Shown here piece after piece: positions 33,228-41,696 of a stretch of DNA of 64,000 nucleotides. The translations under genes were made by a program, and so were the position numbers. Under the pieces are notes generated by a model. That model saw only the letters and a program-made list of their open reading frames with translations. It searched no databases and was not told the origin of the DNA. Source of the DNA: Streptomyces calvus (lineage in GTDB: Bacteria; Actinomycetota; Actinomycetes; Streptomycetales; Streptomycetaceae). The DNA lies in the NCBI RefSeq assembly GCF_006782915.1, contig NZ_VCNP01000030.1:1-64000 (forward strand). Direction: 5' to 3'. Within the stretch, counting starts at the first letter, position 1. Each line of letters starts with the position of its first letter.

Positions 33228-34277
33228 CTACTCGGTCCTGACCTTGATGGAGCCGTCGATGATGCCTTCCTTGGCCTTGGCCACGGCGTCCGTCAGGCCG
33301 GGGACCTCGGCCATCTTCGGGTTGCTCTCGGACAGGCCGACGCCGTCCTCCTTCAGGTCGAAGACCTGGGTGCCGGTCAGCGGCTTGTCCTCCTGGACGG
33401 ACTTGGCCAGGGCGTAGACCGCGCCGCCGACGTCCTTCAGGGCGGAGGTGAGGATGTAGTCCTTGTACGCGGCGAGGGCTTCCTGCCGGTACTGGTCGGA
33501 GTCGACACCGATCGCCCAGACCTTCGCCTTGGCGGCGGCCTCGATGACGCCCTGCCCGGACAGGCCGGCCGCCTGGTAGACGACGTCGGCCTTCTTCTCG
33601 ATCTGGCCCTCGGCGGCGGCCTTGCCCTTGTCGGGGCTGGAGAAGCCGCCCTCCTCGGCCGTCTGCGTCAGGTACTGCGGGATCACCTTCACCTTGGCGT
33701 CGGTGTCCTTCACGCCCTGCTCGAAGCCGGCCTGGAACTTGTGGATCAGCGGGATGTCCACACCGCCCACGAAGCCGACGGTCTTCGTCTTCGTCGCCTT
33801 GGCGGCGGCGACACCGGCCAGGTAGGAGGCCTGCTCCTCGGCGAAGACCAGGGAGGTGACGTTGTCGCCCTCGACCACGGAGTCGACGATGCCGAAGGTG
33901 GTGTCCGGGTACTTCGCGGCGACGGCCTTCATCGCGGGGCCGTAGGCGAAGCCGACGCCGATGACCGGGTTGTAGCCCTGGCGGGCCAGGGAGGCCAGGC
34001 GCTGTTCCTTGTCCGCGTCGGTCTCGCCCTCGGTGGGCTCGACGTCGGCGGTCTTGTAGCCGAACTCGTCCTTGGCCTTGGCGAGCCCGGCGTAGGCGGC
34101 GTCGTTGAAGGACTGGTCGCCCTTGCCGCCGATGTCGTAGGCGATGGCGAGGCCGAGGTCCTCCTTGGAACCGCCGCCGCCGTCGTTCTCACTGCTGGTG
34201 CCGCCGCAGGCGGTGGCGGCGAGTGCGAGCGAAGCGACCCCCACCGCGACGCGGGTCAGTTTGGATGTCAGACGCAT
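33228..34277 (-). CDS. BmpA/PnrA-type nucleoside-binding lipoprotein, copy 2
   Basis: A 349-residue lipoprotein from ATG 34277. The lipobox LAATAC is followed by GGTSSENDGGGGSKEDLG, then the same mature motifs as copy 1 (GLAIAYDIGGKGDQSFNDAA, EPTEGETDADKEQRL, GGVDIPLIHKFQAGFEQG, AAGLSGQGVIEAAA). Differences cluster around the pocket-facing stretch FAYGPAMKAVAAKYP and in the C-terminal third, which suggests ligand divergence after duplication. GGAGGAA lies about 14 nt upstream of the start. The gene has its own operator-like site and terminator. Confidence 0.92.
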   Translation of the reverse strand: MRLTSKLTRVAVGVASLALAATACGGTSSENDGGGGSKEDLGLAIAYDIGGKGDQSFNDAAYAGLAKAKDEFGYKTADVEPTEGETDADKEQRLASLARQGYNPVIGVGFAYGPAMKAVAAKYPDTTFGIVDSVVEGDNVTSLVFAEEQASYLAGVAAAKATKTKTVGFVGGVDIPLIHKFQAGFEQGVKDTDAKVKVIPQYLTQTAEEGGFSSPDKGKAAAEGQIEKKADVVYQAAGLSGQGVIEAAAKAKVWAIGVDSDQYRQEALAAYKDYILTSALKDVGGAVYALAKSVQEDKPLTGTQVFDLKEDGVGLSESNPKMAEVPGLTDAVAKAKEGIIDGSIKVRTE

Positions 34278-34332
34278 CTGAAGTTCCCCATTCCTCCAAA
34301 GCCCCGCAGCGGGTGCTCGGTTCGGCGCACAT

Positions 34333-34344
34333 TAACGCGCGTAG
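34333..34344. promoter_or_regulatory. Variant nucleoside-regulon site TAACGCGCGTAG (bmpA copy 2)
   Basis: Identical to the variant before copy 1, including flanks (ATTAACGCGCGTAGAC). A GGATAAC motif lies upstream of the site in both genes. Confidence 0.65.
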
Positions 34345-34493
34345 ACACTCCTGGGAACGGGGTACCACGGGGCCGTTATCCATTCGTGCCGATGGCCGGT
34401 TACGCCCTTGTGAACCGGGAGACCTCAGGGGATGGAAAGGGGCGGCCGGCGTCACGCGCATGCCTGGAGCGGCACGCGACTTACGCTGCCCCT

Positions 34494-34533
34494 CCCCCCC
34501 CCCCCCCCCCCCCCCCCGGGGGGGGGGGGGGGG
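34494..34533. repeat. Homopolymer palindrome C24-G16
   Basis: Twenty-four C residues are followed directly by sixteen G residues. The sequence can form a loopless 16-bp hairpin, G-quadruplex or i-motif. It sits 23 bp after the end of the amidohydrolase gene. The exact lengths are doubtful because such tracts are hard to sequence. Confidence 0.85.
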
Positions 34534-34555
34534 CCCTCGGGGCCGGCCGGTGCGG

Positions 34556-35797
34556 CTAGCGGAGGGCGTCCAGCATGGCCGCGGCGGTGAAGAGCTCCAC
34601 GCCCACGGTGATGGCGTGCTCGTCGACGTCGAAGTCGCCCTGGTGCAGGTCGCGGACGGTGCGCTCGCCGGGGGTGCGGACACCGAGGCGGGCCATGGCG
34701 CCGGGGACGCGCTCCAGGTACCAGGAGAAGTCCTCGCCGCCGAGGCTCTGTTCGGTGCCCTCCACGGCTTCCACTCCGCGCCGGGCGATCATGGCGTCGC
34801 GCAGCAGCTCGGTGGCGCCGGCCTCGTTGACGACCGGAGGGACGCCGCGCACGTAGTTGATCTCGGACTTGGCGCGGTGCACATTGGCCACCTCGTCGAT
34901 GGCCGCGACCACGATGTCCGGGGCCTGCCGCCAGGTCTCCAGGTCCAGGCAGCGCACGGTGCCGGACAGCTCGGCGTGCTGCGGGATCACGTTGGGCGCA
35001 TGGCCGGACTCGACGCGGCCCCAGGTCACGGCGAGTCCGCTGCGGCTGTCGACGCGGCGGCCGACCAGCGCGGGCACGTCGGTGACGACGCGCGCGGCCG
35101 CGGTGACGAGGTCGGTGGTCAGGTGCGGGCGGGCGGTGTGGCCGCCGGGCCCTTCGAGGGCGATCTCCAGCCGGTCGCAGGCGGAGGTGATGGCGCCCTG
35201 GCGCAGCCCGATCTTCCCGGCGTCGACGCGCGGGTCGCAGTGCACGGCGATGATCCGGCCGATGCCGTCGAGCGCGCCGTCCTCGATGGCGTCGGCGGCG
35301 CCGCCGGGCAGCACCTCCTCGGCGGGCTGGAAGATCAGCCGCACCGGGCGGGGCAGCAGGCCCTGGCGGTGCAGCTCGGCGAGGACCAGGCCGGCCCCGA
35401 GGACCACGGTGGTGTGCACGTCGTGGCCGCAGGCGTGGGCGCGGTCGGGCACGGTGGAGCGGTAGGGGCAGCCCGCCTTCATGTCGGGGATGGGCAGGCC
35501 GTCGATGTCGGCGCGCATCGCGAGCATCGCCGAGTCGGTGCCGGCCTCGTCGTCCGTCCCGATGTCACAGATCACGCCGGTCCCGCTGGAGAGTACGCGG
35601 GGCCGCAGGCCGGCCCGCTCCAGTCGTTCCTTGATCGCGGCGGTGGTGCGGAACTCCTGGTTGCCGAGCTCCGGGTGCATGTGCAGGTCGCGGCGGAACG
35701 CGACGAGCTCGGCACGCAGGGCCTCGGGCAACGCGCCGGGGAGCACTGCTCCGCCGGGAAGGTCGACCTCGGACTCCAGTGACATCAGTGGTTTCAC
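34556..35797 (-). CDS. M20-family amidohydrolase/peptidase
   Basis: A 413-residue M20D-type metallo-amidohydrolase. GTG 35797 gives MKPLMSLES; the internal ATG 35785 is an equal candidate. Metal-site motifs are RRDLHMHPELG near residue 36, AHACGHDVHTT near 119, IFQPAEEVLPGG near 155, and SLGGEDFSWYL near 365. The lid/dimerisation domain lies between about 200 and 310. Members hydrolyse N-acyl amino acids, hippurate, indole-acetyl amino acids or N-acetyl-diaminopimelate; the substrate here cannot be told. It is not part of the bmpA transcript. Confidence 0.88.
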   Translation of the reverse strand: MKPLMSLESEVDLPGGAVLPGALPEALRAELVAFRRDLHMHPELGNQEFRTTAAIKERLERAGLRPRVLSSGTGVICDIGTDDEAGTDSAMLAMRADIDGLPIPDMKAGCPYRSTVPDRAHACGHDVHTTVVLGAGLVLAELHRQGLLPRPVRLIFQPAEEVLPGGAADAIEDGALDGIGRIIAVHCDPRVDAGKIGLRQGAITSACDRLEIALEGPGGHTARPHLTTDLVTAAARVVTDVPALVGRRVDSRSGLAVTWGRVESGHAPNVIPQHAELSGTVRCLDLETWRQAPDIVVAAIDEVANVHRAKSEINYVRGVPPVVNEAGATELLRDAMIARRGVEAVEGTEQSLGGEDFSWYLERVPGAMARLGVRTPGERTVRDLHQGDFDVDEHAITVGVELFTAAAMLDALR

Positions 35798-36100
35798 CCT
35801 TTGAAGAGTAGGGCGCCGGAGCCCTCGACCGACCCTCGATCAAGAAAAATCAGCCCGTTAGGCGAAGAAAAATCGGCGTCCCTACGCATAGCTGTCCATC
35901 GTGTTGGGTAAACTCAGCTCCCTTTTGCGAGGGTATCGGCTGATGGCCAGCCAGGCCGTGACGTCGTTCACAGCCCGCGGCATTGTTTCCGGCACCCGTC
36001 CACTCCTCACGGTTACCACGTTCGGCCGAAGCCACGCGGACCGGTTCATCCGGCGTACAGGTGCCGCCTCTCGGAGTGCCCCTGAGTGCCCTCGGCGGGC

Positions 36101-36143
36101 CCTCGGTGCGGCCTCGGTGCGGCCTCGGTGCGGCCTCGGTGCG
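36101..36143. repeat. 11-bp tandem repeat CCTCGGTGCGG, four copies
   Basis: Four contiguous units start at 36101, 36112, 36123 and 36134; the last is altered near its end. Non-coding. Confidence 0.9.
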
Positions 36144-36378
36144 AGCGGCCGGGGCGGCGGCGTCAACGTGCGGGTGTGCAGGGGGTGCACCACGGCCGGC
36201 GGGTCTGCGGTCCGGCGTCGCGCCGCGCTCGGCACCGGAGCGGGCGGCAGCGGCGGGCGCCGGGGCGTCGACGCCGTCGAGAAGGAAGTCCGCTTGCTGC
36301 GGCGCGAGTTCGGGTATCCGTCGCCGGCCCACGGGAGTCGGAGGTACGGATCGGTGAGTCGGACGGACCGGCGGGGCT

Positions 36379-36500
36379 CGGACGGACCGGCCGAGGAGTC
36401 GGACGGACCGGCCGAGGAGTCGGTCCGACCGGCCGAGGAGTCGGGCCGACCGGCCGAGGAGTCGGGCCGACCGGCCGAGGAGTCAGACGGACCGGTCGAG
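36379..36500. repeat. 21-bp tandem repeat, about six copies
   Basis: Units of TCGGACGGACCGGCCGAGGA-G type, with GAGGAGTC at 36393, 36414, 36435, 36456 and 36477. A frame read through it gives SDGPAEE heptads, but the surrounding frame does not look like a gene. Confidence 0.9.
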
Positions 36501-36643
36501 AGTCATGCCGACCAGCCGGGCTCGGACGGACCAGCCGCGAGTCGGACGGACCGGCCGCGAGTCCGATTCTCCAGTCGTCCGGCGTCGCGTGCCGCGGTGC
36601 GCGGGTCGTGTCGGGAGCGACGGCCTGCGCGCCCGGCCGTCGA

Positions 36644-36727
36644 ACCGCGGCTGCCTCTGTGTCGCCCCGCGGGACGGTGTCACCGCGGCTGCCTCTGTGT
36701 CGCCCCGCGGAACGGCGTCACCGCGGC
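36644..36727. repeat. 38-bp tandem repeat, two copies plus part
   Basis: ACCGCGGCTGCCTCTGTGTC then GCCCCGCGG(G/A)ACGG(T/C)GTC occurs at 36644 and 36682, with the beginning of a third at 36720. Confidence 0.85.
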
Positions 36728-36807
36728 CGGGCGGCAGGCAGGACGGGGGCCGGAGGTTCGGGCACGCGTTTCCGGTCCCGCGGCGACGGGGTGTCCGGCC
36801 GGGCGGG

Positions 36808-37872
36808 TCAGACCGCCGGTGCCGTCCGCAGGTGGTGGGCGTCCCTCGCCGTGTCGGTGACGTTCGCCAGGAAGCCCTGGGCGCGCGGGGAGGCGCTCTT
36901 GGTCAGCCAGGCGGGGTCTATGTCGCAGACCGCGACGCGCACGCCGGTGCCGGTCAGCGCGAGGGGCAGGGTGTGGACGACCGTGGAGGGGAAGCTGACG
37001 ACGGTGCGGCCGATGGGGCCGCGGCGGGCGATCAGCTCCAGCGGGAGGTCGGGGCGGACGATCTCCAGGCCGGTCTCGACGGCCAGCCGGTGGAGTTTCT
37101 CCGTGCTCTCACGGCGGTGGGCGAAGTAGCGGCGCGCGCCATAGGTCTTCGCCAGGGAGCGGACGGCCTCCACATAGGCGTCGGCGTCCACCACGCCGGT
37201 CTCCACCAGGGACGTGCCCACCATGTCGGCACTCTGGGTGATGCGGGGCGGGCCGAAGCGGTCGCGGGTCCAGGCGAAGGTGTGGGCGCTGACCGTGACA
37301 CCGGGCGGGGTGGCCTCCATCGGCATGGAGGTGAAGACCTCCACCGTGCGCGGGCCGCCGGGGGTGAGCCGGCGCCGGGCGACGGCGGAGACGGGCGCGA
37401 ACACCAGGTCGCGGGGGCCGGGGCGGCCGCCCTTGCGGTGCCAGCGCACCAGGCGCTCGCCCCGGGCGAGCTGGCCGACGAACTCCATGGTCGCCGTGCC
37501 GTCGTCGACGACGACGATCTCACGGGCCCGGGTGATCGTCAGCAGCAGCTGGACGTACCGCGAGAAGGGGTCGCCGAGGACGACCCGGGAGGCCCGGCGC
37601 AGCGGGCCGGCCAGTCCGCCGATCGTCTGCAGCGGGGCGGCGGCGCCGCCGCGCGCCTCCTCCCAGCGGACCTCGTGCCCGTCTTCGCGGGCCAGCTCCG
37701 CCATGCGGCGCAGCTGGCCGCGGGTCATCGGATCGACCGGGGACAGCACCACGAGGGTGAGCCCCACGCCGGGCGCATGCGCGTGCGCCCACTCCAGCAC
37801 GTTGAGCAGTTGTACCGGGCTCTCGACGAAGGCGAGAGTGTGGGGGCCGGGCAGGCCGGCGCGGGGGCTCAT
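36808..37872 (-). CDS. GT52/polysialyltransferase-like glycosyltransferase
   Basis: A 354-residue protein from ATG 37872, the last gene of the minus-strand nonulosonate operon. LAFVESPVQLLNVLEWAHA at the N-terminus and VLGDPFSRYVQLLL are followed by VVVDDGTATMEF near residue 121, which carries the D-D-G motif shared by GT52 and GT38 sialyltransferases. YFAHRRES near 253 sits where these enzymes have their HP(R)E motif, although Pro is replaced by Arg. It ends with FPSTVVHTLPLAL and a CDIDPAW stretch. Transfer of a CMP-activated nonulosonate is the likely role, by family resemblance and neighbours. Confidence 0.68.
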   Translation of the reverse strand: MSPRAGLPGPHTLAFVESPVQLLNVLEWAHAHAPGVGLTLVVLSPVDPMTRGQLRRMAELAREDGHEVRWEEARGGAAAPLQTIGGLAGPLRRASRVVLGDPFSRYVQLLLTITRAREIVVVDDGTATMEFVGQLARGERLVRWHRKGGRPGPRDLVFAPVSAVARRRLTPGGPRTVEVFTSMPMEATPPGVTVSAHTFAWTRDRFGPPRITQSADMVGTSLVETGVVDADAYVEAVRSLAKTYGARRYFAHRRESTEKLHRLAVETGLEIVRPDLPLELIARRGPIGRTVVSFPSTVVHTLPLALTGTGVRVAVCDIDPAWLTKSASPRAQGFLANVTDTARDAHHLRTAPAV

Positions 37873-37919
37873 CGACGTAGGACCGTTCCCGTCGTCGTCA
37901 GGGGGGTGGGTGCGGTGCG

Positions 37920-38855
37920 TCAGACGGACAGCGGCTCGCCGGCGGCGGTCGCGATCTCCGCCTCGGCGACGACGCCGGTGACGCGGCGCAGCTTCTTCAT
38001 CGGGCCGAGCTCGGACTCGTAGACCTTCTTCACGCCGTCGCCGAGGGACGCCTCGATGGTGCGGATGTCGCGGACCAGGCGCTGAAGGCCCTGCGGCTCC
38101 ACGGACGCGGCCTGGTCGGAGCCCCACATGGCGCGGTCGAGGGTGATGTGGCGCTCGACGAAGACGGCGCCGAGGGCGACGGCGGCGAGGGTGGTCTGCA
38201 GGCCGGTCTCGTGGCCGGAGTAGCCGATCGGGACGTTCGGGTACTCCTGCTGGAGGGTGTTGATGACCCGCAGGTTCAGCTCCTCCGCCTTCGCCGGGTA
38301 GGTGGAGGTGGCGTGGCAGAGCAGGATGTTGTCGCTGCCCAGCACCTCGACCGCGTGGCGGATCTGCTTCGGGGTGGACATGCCGGTGGAGAGGATGATG
38401 GTGCGGCCGGTGGCGCGCAGGGCGCGCAGCAGCTCGTCGTCCGTGAGGGAGGCGGAGGCCACCTTGTGGGCCGGCACGTCGAACTTCTCCAGGAAGGCGA
38501 CGGCCTCGGTGTCCCACGGGGAGGCGAACCAGTCGATGTTCTTCGACTTGCAGTACTCGTCGATCTGGCGGTACTCGTCCTCGCCGAACTCCACGCGGTG
38601 GCGGTAGTCGATGTACGTCATCCGGCCCCACGGCGTGGCGCGCTCGATGTCCCACTGGTCGCGCGGGGTGCAGATCTCCGGCGCGCGCTTCTGGAACTTG
38701 ACCGCGTCGCAGCCCGCCTCGGCGGCGGCGTCGATCAGCTTGAAGGCGTTCTCGAGGTCGCCGTTGTGGTTGATGCCGATCTCGCCGGTGACGTAGACGG
38801 GGCGGCCGGGGCCGGCCTCGCGCGAACCGAGGGTGCGGATGCGGGAGTTGCTCAT
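37920..38855 (-). CDS. neuB: Nonulosonate synthase (NeuB/Kdn synthase-like)
   Basis: A 311-residue NeuB-family enzyme from ATG 38855, with AAGGAAA about 9 nt upstream. It condenses phosphoenolpyruvate with a hexose such as mannose-6-phosphate or N-acetylmannosamine. Motifs: VTGEIGINHNGDLENAFKLI, CDAVKFQKR near residue 49, FASPWDTEAVAFLE, ILSTGMST near 155, CHATSTYPA, GYSGHETGL, and FVERHITLDRAMWGSDQAAS, which holds the substrate/metal residues. The C-terminal antifreeze-like SAF domain of sialic acid synthases is absent (~311 rather than ~350 residues), as in some phosphorylated-substrate forms. The start is 14 nt after the CMP-transferase stop. Confidence 0.9.
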   Translation of the reverse strand: MSNSRIRTLGSREAGPGRPVYVTGEIGINHNGDLENAFKLIDAAAEAGCDAVKFQKRAPEICTPRDQWDIERATPWGRMTYIDYRHRVEFGEDEYRQIDEYCKSKNIDWFASPWDTEAVAFLEKFDVPAHKVASASLTDDELLRALRATGRTIILSTGMSTPKQIRHAVEVLGSDNILLCHATSTYPAKAEELNLRVINTLQQEYPNVPIGYSGHETGLQTTLAAVALGAVFVERHITLDRAMWGSDQAASVEPQGLQRLVRDIRTIEASLGDGVKKVYESELGPMKKLRRVTGVVAEAEIATAAGEPLSV

Positions 38856-38868
38856 GACAGGGGTTTCC

Positions 38869-40098
38869 TTACTTGGGGAGGGAATCGAGAGAGGGACCGA
38901 GGATCCAGCCGGCGATCTCTCGGATCGCGCCGTCACCACCGGGCAGGGTGGTGACCGCGCGTGCGGCGCCGCGTACGACGTCGTGGGCGCTCGCGACCGC
39001 CACGGGCCAGCCGACGAGGGCGAAGCACGGCAGGTCGTTGACGTCGTTGCCGACGTAGAGCACGCGCTCCGGCGCGATGCCCTGCTCCTCGCACCACTGC
39101 TTGAGGGCGAGGTCCTTGCGGTCGATGCCGTGCAGCACGGGCAGCTTGAGCTTGCGCGCGCGGGCGGCGACGACCGGGTTCTGTTCCGTGGACAGGATCA
39201 GCAGCTTCAGTCCGCTCCTGCGCAGGGCGGCGATGCCGAGGCCGTCGCCGCGGTGCACGGCGACGAACTCCTGTCCGTCGGAGTCGATCAGCACCCGGTC
39301 GTCGGTCTGGGTGCCGTCGAAGTCGAGGACGACCGCGTCGATGTCCTGCGCGGTCGGGAGGGCGCCGGGCCGGTCCGCGTCGAAGAGCGGGGCGAGGGCG
39401 CGGGCCCGGGCGAGGTCGTGCGGGTCGTCGATCTCCAGCACGCGGGCGGGGTCGGTGCGCACGAGTTCGGTGCGGCCGAAGAAGCGGTGCTTGTGCTCGC
39501 GGAATCCCGCCGCGTCCATCGCGTAGGCGGCGCCGGTCTCCAGGAAGTCCTGGGGGCGGTCCTGGCGGCGGGGGCGGAAGGACTTGTCGTGGTTGACGCC
39601 GTGGCCGCCGGCCGTCTCGTCGTCGCCGTCGCGCCAGACGAAGCCGTGGAACGGGGCGACGGTGACCGCGGTGTCGGCGCCCTCCGCGACGACCGCGCCG
39701 GCCACCGCGTCGACGTCCTCGCGGACCAGGAACGGGCTGGTGCACTGCACGAGCAGGACGACGTCCACCGGGGCGCCGTGCAGGGCCTCGTGGGAGTCCA
39801 TGGCGTGCAGCACGGCCGCCTCGGAGGTGGCGGTGTCGCCGGCGATGGCGGCGGGCCGCAGTACCACCTCGGCGCCGGCCTGCCGGGCGGCGGCCGCGAT
39901 GGCCTGGTCGTCGGTGGAGACCACGACGTCCGTGACGTGGCGGGCGGCCCGGCACTCGCGCACGGCGCGCGCCACCAGCGGAATGCCGCCGACCGGGGCG
40001 AGGTTCTTCGCGGGCACGCCCTTGGAGCCGCCGCGCGCGGGAATCACCGCGAGCACCCGGCGCACCGGGGAAACCTGGCCCGCTTGCGGGTCGGACAT
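38869..40098 (-). CDS. neuA: CMP-nonulosonate synthetase fused to a HAD phosphatase
   Basis: A 409-residue fusion from ATG 40098. Residues about 14-235 form the cytidylyltransferase, with the CTP loop VIPARGGSKGVPAKN, VSTDDQAIA, and CTSPFLVREDVDA. Residues about 245-400 form a KdsC-like HAD phosphatase with DFDGTQTDD as the nucleophile motif, ILSTEQNPVV, KDLALKQWCEE and YVGNDVNDLPC. In Kdn synthesis a Kdn-9-phosphate phosphatase acts between the synthase and the CMP-transferase, so both steps could be in one chain. The acceptor sugar (Kdn or another nonulosonate) is inferred from context. Confidence 0.9.
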   Translation of the reverse strand: MSDPQAGQVSPVRRVLAVIPARGGSKGVPAKNLAPVGGIPLVARAVRECRAARHVTDVVVSTDDQAIAAAARQAGAEVVLRPAAIAGDTATSEAAVLHAMDSHEALHGAPVDVVLLVQCTSPFLVREDVDAVAGAVVAEGADTAVTVAPFHGFVWRDGDDETAGGHGVNHDKSFRPRRQDRPQDFLETGAAYAMDAAGFREHKHRFFGRTELVRTDPARVLEIDDPHDLARARALAPLFDADRPGALPTAQDIDAVVLDFDGTQTDDRVLIDSDGQEFVAVHRGDGLGIAALRRSGLKLLILSTEQNPVVAARARKLKLPVLHGIDRKDLALKQWCEEQGIAPERVLYVGNDVNDLPCFALVGWPVAVASAHDVVRGAARAVTTLPGGDGAIREIAGWILGPSLDSLPK

Positions 40099-40130
40099 GG
40101 GATCAGCTCCTTGAGCGGGGATCGGTGCGG

Positions 40131-41498
40131 TCACAGCTCGCCCATCCGGCGGATCACCGGGGCCACGCGCTGCACGCCGTGCCGGTAGGCGCCGCGCGCG
40201 GCCCGGCGCACGATCTGCCGGACCGGGCCGGGCTCCTTGTCGGCGGCGGGGGCGCCGGGCAGCGGGGTGCCGTCCGGGCCGAGGTGGTGGCGGGCGAGGA
40301 TGCCGGGCAGATAGCCGGGCGCGGTGACGGGCGTGTAGTACGGGGTCAGCGGGGGCAGTCCACCGGGACGGTCCAGCAGCTTGGCGATGCGTTCGCGGGC
40401 CGCGTCGAAGGCCGTGTCGTAGGAGCCGTCGGCGGCGACGCCCTGCCGTGCCACCCACCGCGCGTCGGGCTCGGGGCGGTGTCCGGCGTCGAGCTGGTCC
40501 CAGGAGGCGAGGCAGCCGGAGCCGACGAAGTGGTGGTTGCCGAGCGCCTCGCGCACCCCGAGGTCGGTGAGGACCACGGTGGGGATGCGGCGGTGCAGCG
40601 ACTCCAGGGCGGCCGTGGAGCTGACCGTGACCAGCAGGTCGGTGCGGTCCAGGACCTCGCCCATGTGCCCGTAGACCAGGCGGAAGTTGGGCGGCAGGTC
40701 GAGCCGCTGGGACAGCTTCTGGTAGGGCAGTTCCTCGATGTGGGTGGTGTGCTCGCCGGGCTTGGAGCGCAGCTTGAGCAGCACCTCGCGCTCGGGGTGC
40801 CGGCGGGCGTGCTCCACCAGCCGGTTCAGCAGGTACGTACGGTCCTTGCGGCTCTCCGGGACGGAGGGCTGGGCGGCGAAGACGACCGTGTAGGGCCTGC
40901 TCCCTTGCTCCGCGGACGGGTCGGGCTCGCCGGTGTAGGGGGCGCCGCCGAGGAACGGCAGCGCGACCTCGGTGACCGAGCCGGCGTCGGCGCCCACTCC
41001 CTCGTACACGGCGCGGAAACGCTCCGCGTCCTGGCGGGAGTTGGCGAGCACCAGGTCGGCGCCGTGCCGCAGCAGCAGGCCGTCGGCGAGCTTCTCGTAG
41101 ACGACACCGACGTAGCCGGTGACGACGACGGGCCGCTGAGGCCGGTCCTCCCAGATCCGCTTGAGGCCGTGCAGCATCGCCTGCACGCCGCCGCCGACCA
41201 GGGCGAGGACGAGGAGGTCGTAGGACTCCTCGCGCATGGCGCGCAGGAACTCGACCGCCGTGACCTCGCGGAGCGAGTCGGCGGTGACGCCGACCTCGCC
41301 GAGCTGACGGGCGGTGGGAGTGGCGCGGCCGCGCAGCAGGTATCCGTCCAGGCGGATGCCTGCGCCGTCGGCCGTGTCCTCCGGGTTTCCGGTGGCGGAC
41401 GGCGCGATGCGGTTCGCGGTGAGCGCGCCCCATTTCCACCTGGTGTCGGAATCCGCGAGGACCGCCACCCTGAGGGGCTTCGTTGCACTTGCTGGCAC
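40131..41498 (-). CDS. DUF6716-type putative glycosyltransferase
   Basis: A 455-residue protein from GTG 41498, first gene of the minus-strand nonulosonate operon. The N-terminal Rossmann-like start LRVAVLADSDTRWKWGA, the middle VVVTGYVGVVYEKLADGLLL, LVLANSRQDAERF and LLKLRSKPGEHTTHIEELPY, and the later VTVSSTAALESLHRRIPTVV form a GT-B-like pattern seen in DUF6716 proteins of Streptomyces nonulosonate loci. SSTA and the alternation of Gly-rich loops would bind a donor nucleotide. A basic C-terminal tail (RQIVRRAARGAYRHGVQR) may contact the membrane. The activity is not known. Confidence 0.75.
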   Translation of the reverse strand: MPASATKPLRVAVLADSDTRWKWGALTANRIAPSATGNPEDTADGAGIRLDGYLLRGRATPTARQLGEVGVTADSLREVTAVEFLRAMREESYDLLVLALVGGGVQAMLHGLKRIWEDRPQRPVVVTGYVGVVYEKLADGLLLRHGADLVLANSRQDAERFRAVYEGVGADAGSVTEVALPFLGGAPYTGEPDPSAEQGSRPYTVVFAAQPSVPESRKDRTYLLNRLVEHARRHPEREVLLKLRSKPGEHTTHIEELPYQKLSQRLDLPPNFRLVYGHMGEVLDRTDLLVTVSSTAALESLHRRIPTVVLTDLGVREALGNHHFVGSGCLASWDQLDAGHRPEPDARWVARQGVAADGSYDTAFDAARERIAKLLDRPGGLPPLTPYYTPVTAPGYLPGILARHHLGPDGTPLPGAPAADKEPGPVRQIVRRAARGAYRHGVQRVAPVIRRMGEL

Positions 41499-41696
41499 GT
41501 CGAAGACGCTAGGAAGCGAATTCTAGGTATGGCCCAACCGTGAATCAACGAAAAGTTAACAACACCCCACCGAGAGCCGAACTGGCCTGCGTGGACGGAG
41601 GAAGTACACGGGGTGCACCGGACCGACACATGGAGTTCACTCCCTGTACGGGCACCGGAAAGTTGTCGAGTCGGGCGCGCTCCTACTGTTTTGCAG
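41499..41696. promoter_or_regulatory. Divergent promoter region of the wall-polymer locus
   Basis: 198 bp between the minus-strand operon (to 36808) and the plus-strand operon (to about 50020). It is less G+C-rich than its surroundings (AGGAAGCGAATTCTAGGTAT; GTGAATCAACGAAAAGTTAA). GGAGGAAG at 41598-41605 is not placed before a usable start. No specific operator is recognised. Confidence 0.55.

Larger units (their letters stand above)
35798..36807. other. 1-kb gene-free region with tandem repeats
   Basis: No credible gene lies between the amidohydrolase and the wall-polymer locus. Long frames exist only because the DNA is G+C-rich and repetitive. The first ~130 bp (35813-35945) are relatively A+T-rich (AAGAAAAATCAGCCCG repeated in part as GAAGAAAAATCGGCG) and probably hold the amidohydrolase promoter. 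Confidence 0.6.

Noticed and set aside
35901..36860. A 319-codon open frame (and others on both strands) in the 1-kb gap before the wall-polymer locus
   Set aside because: It runs through three different tandem repeats, has no recognisable domain or typical Streptomyces codon pattern, and its end lies antisense inside the GT52-like gene.
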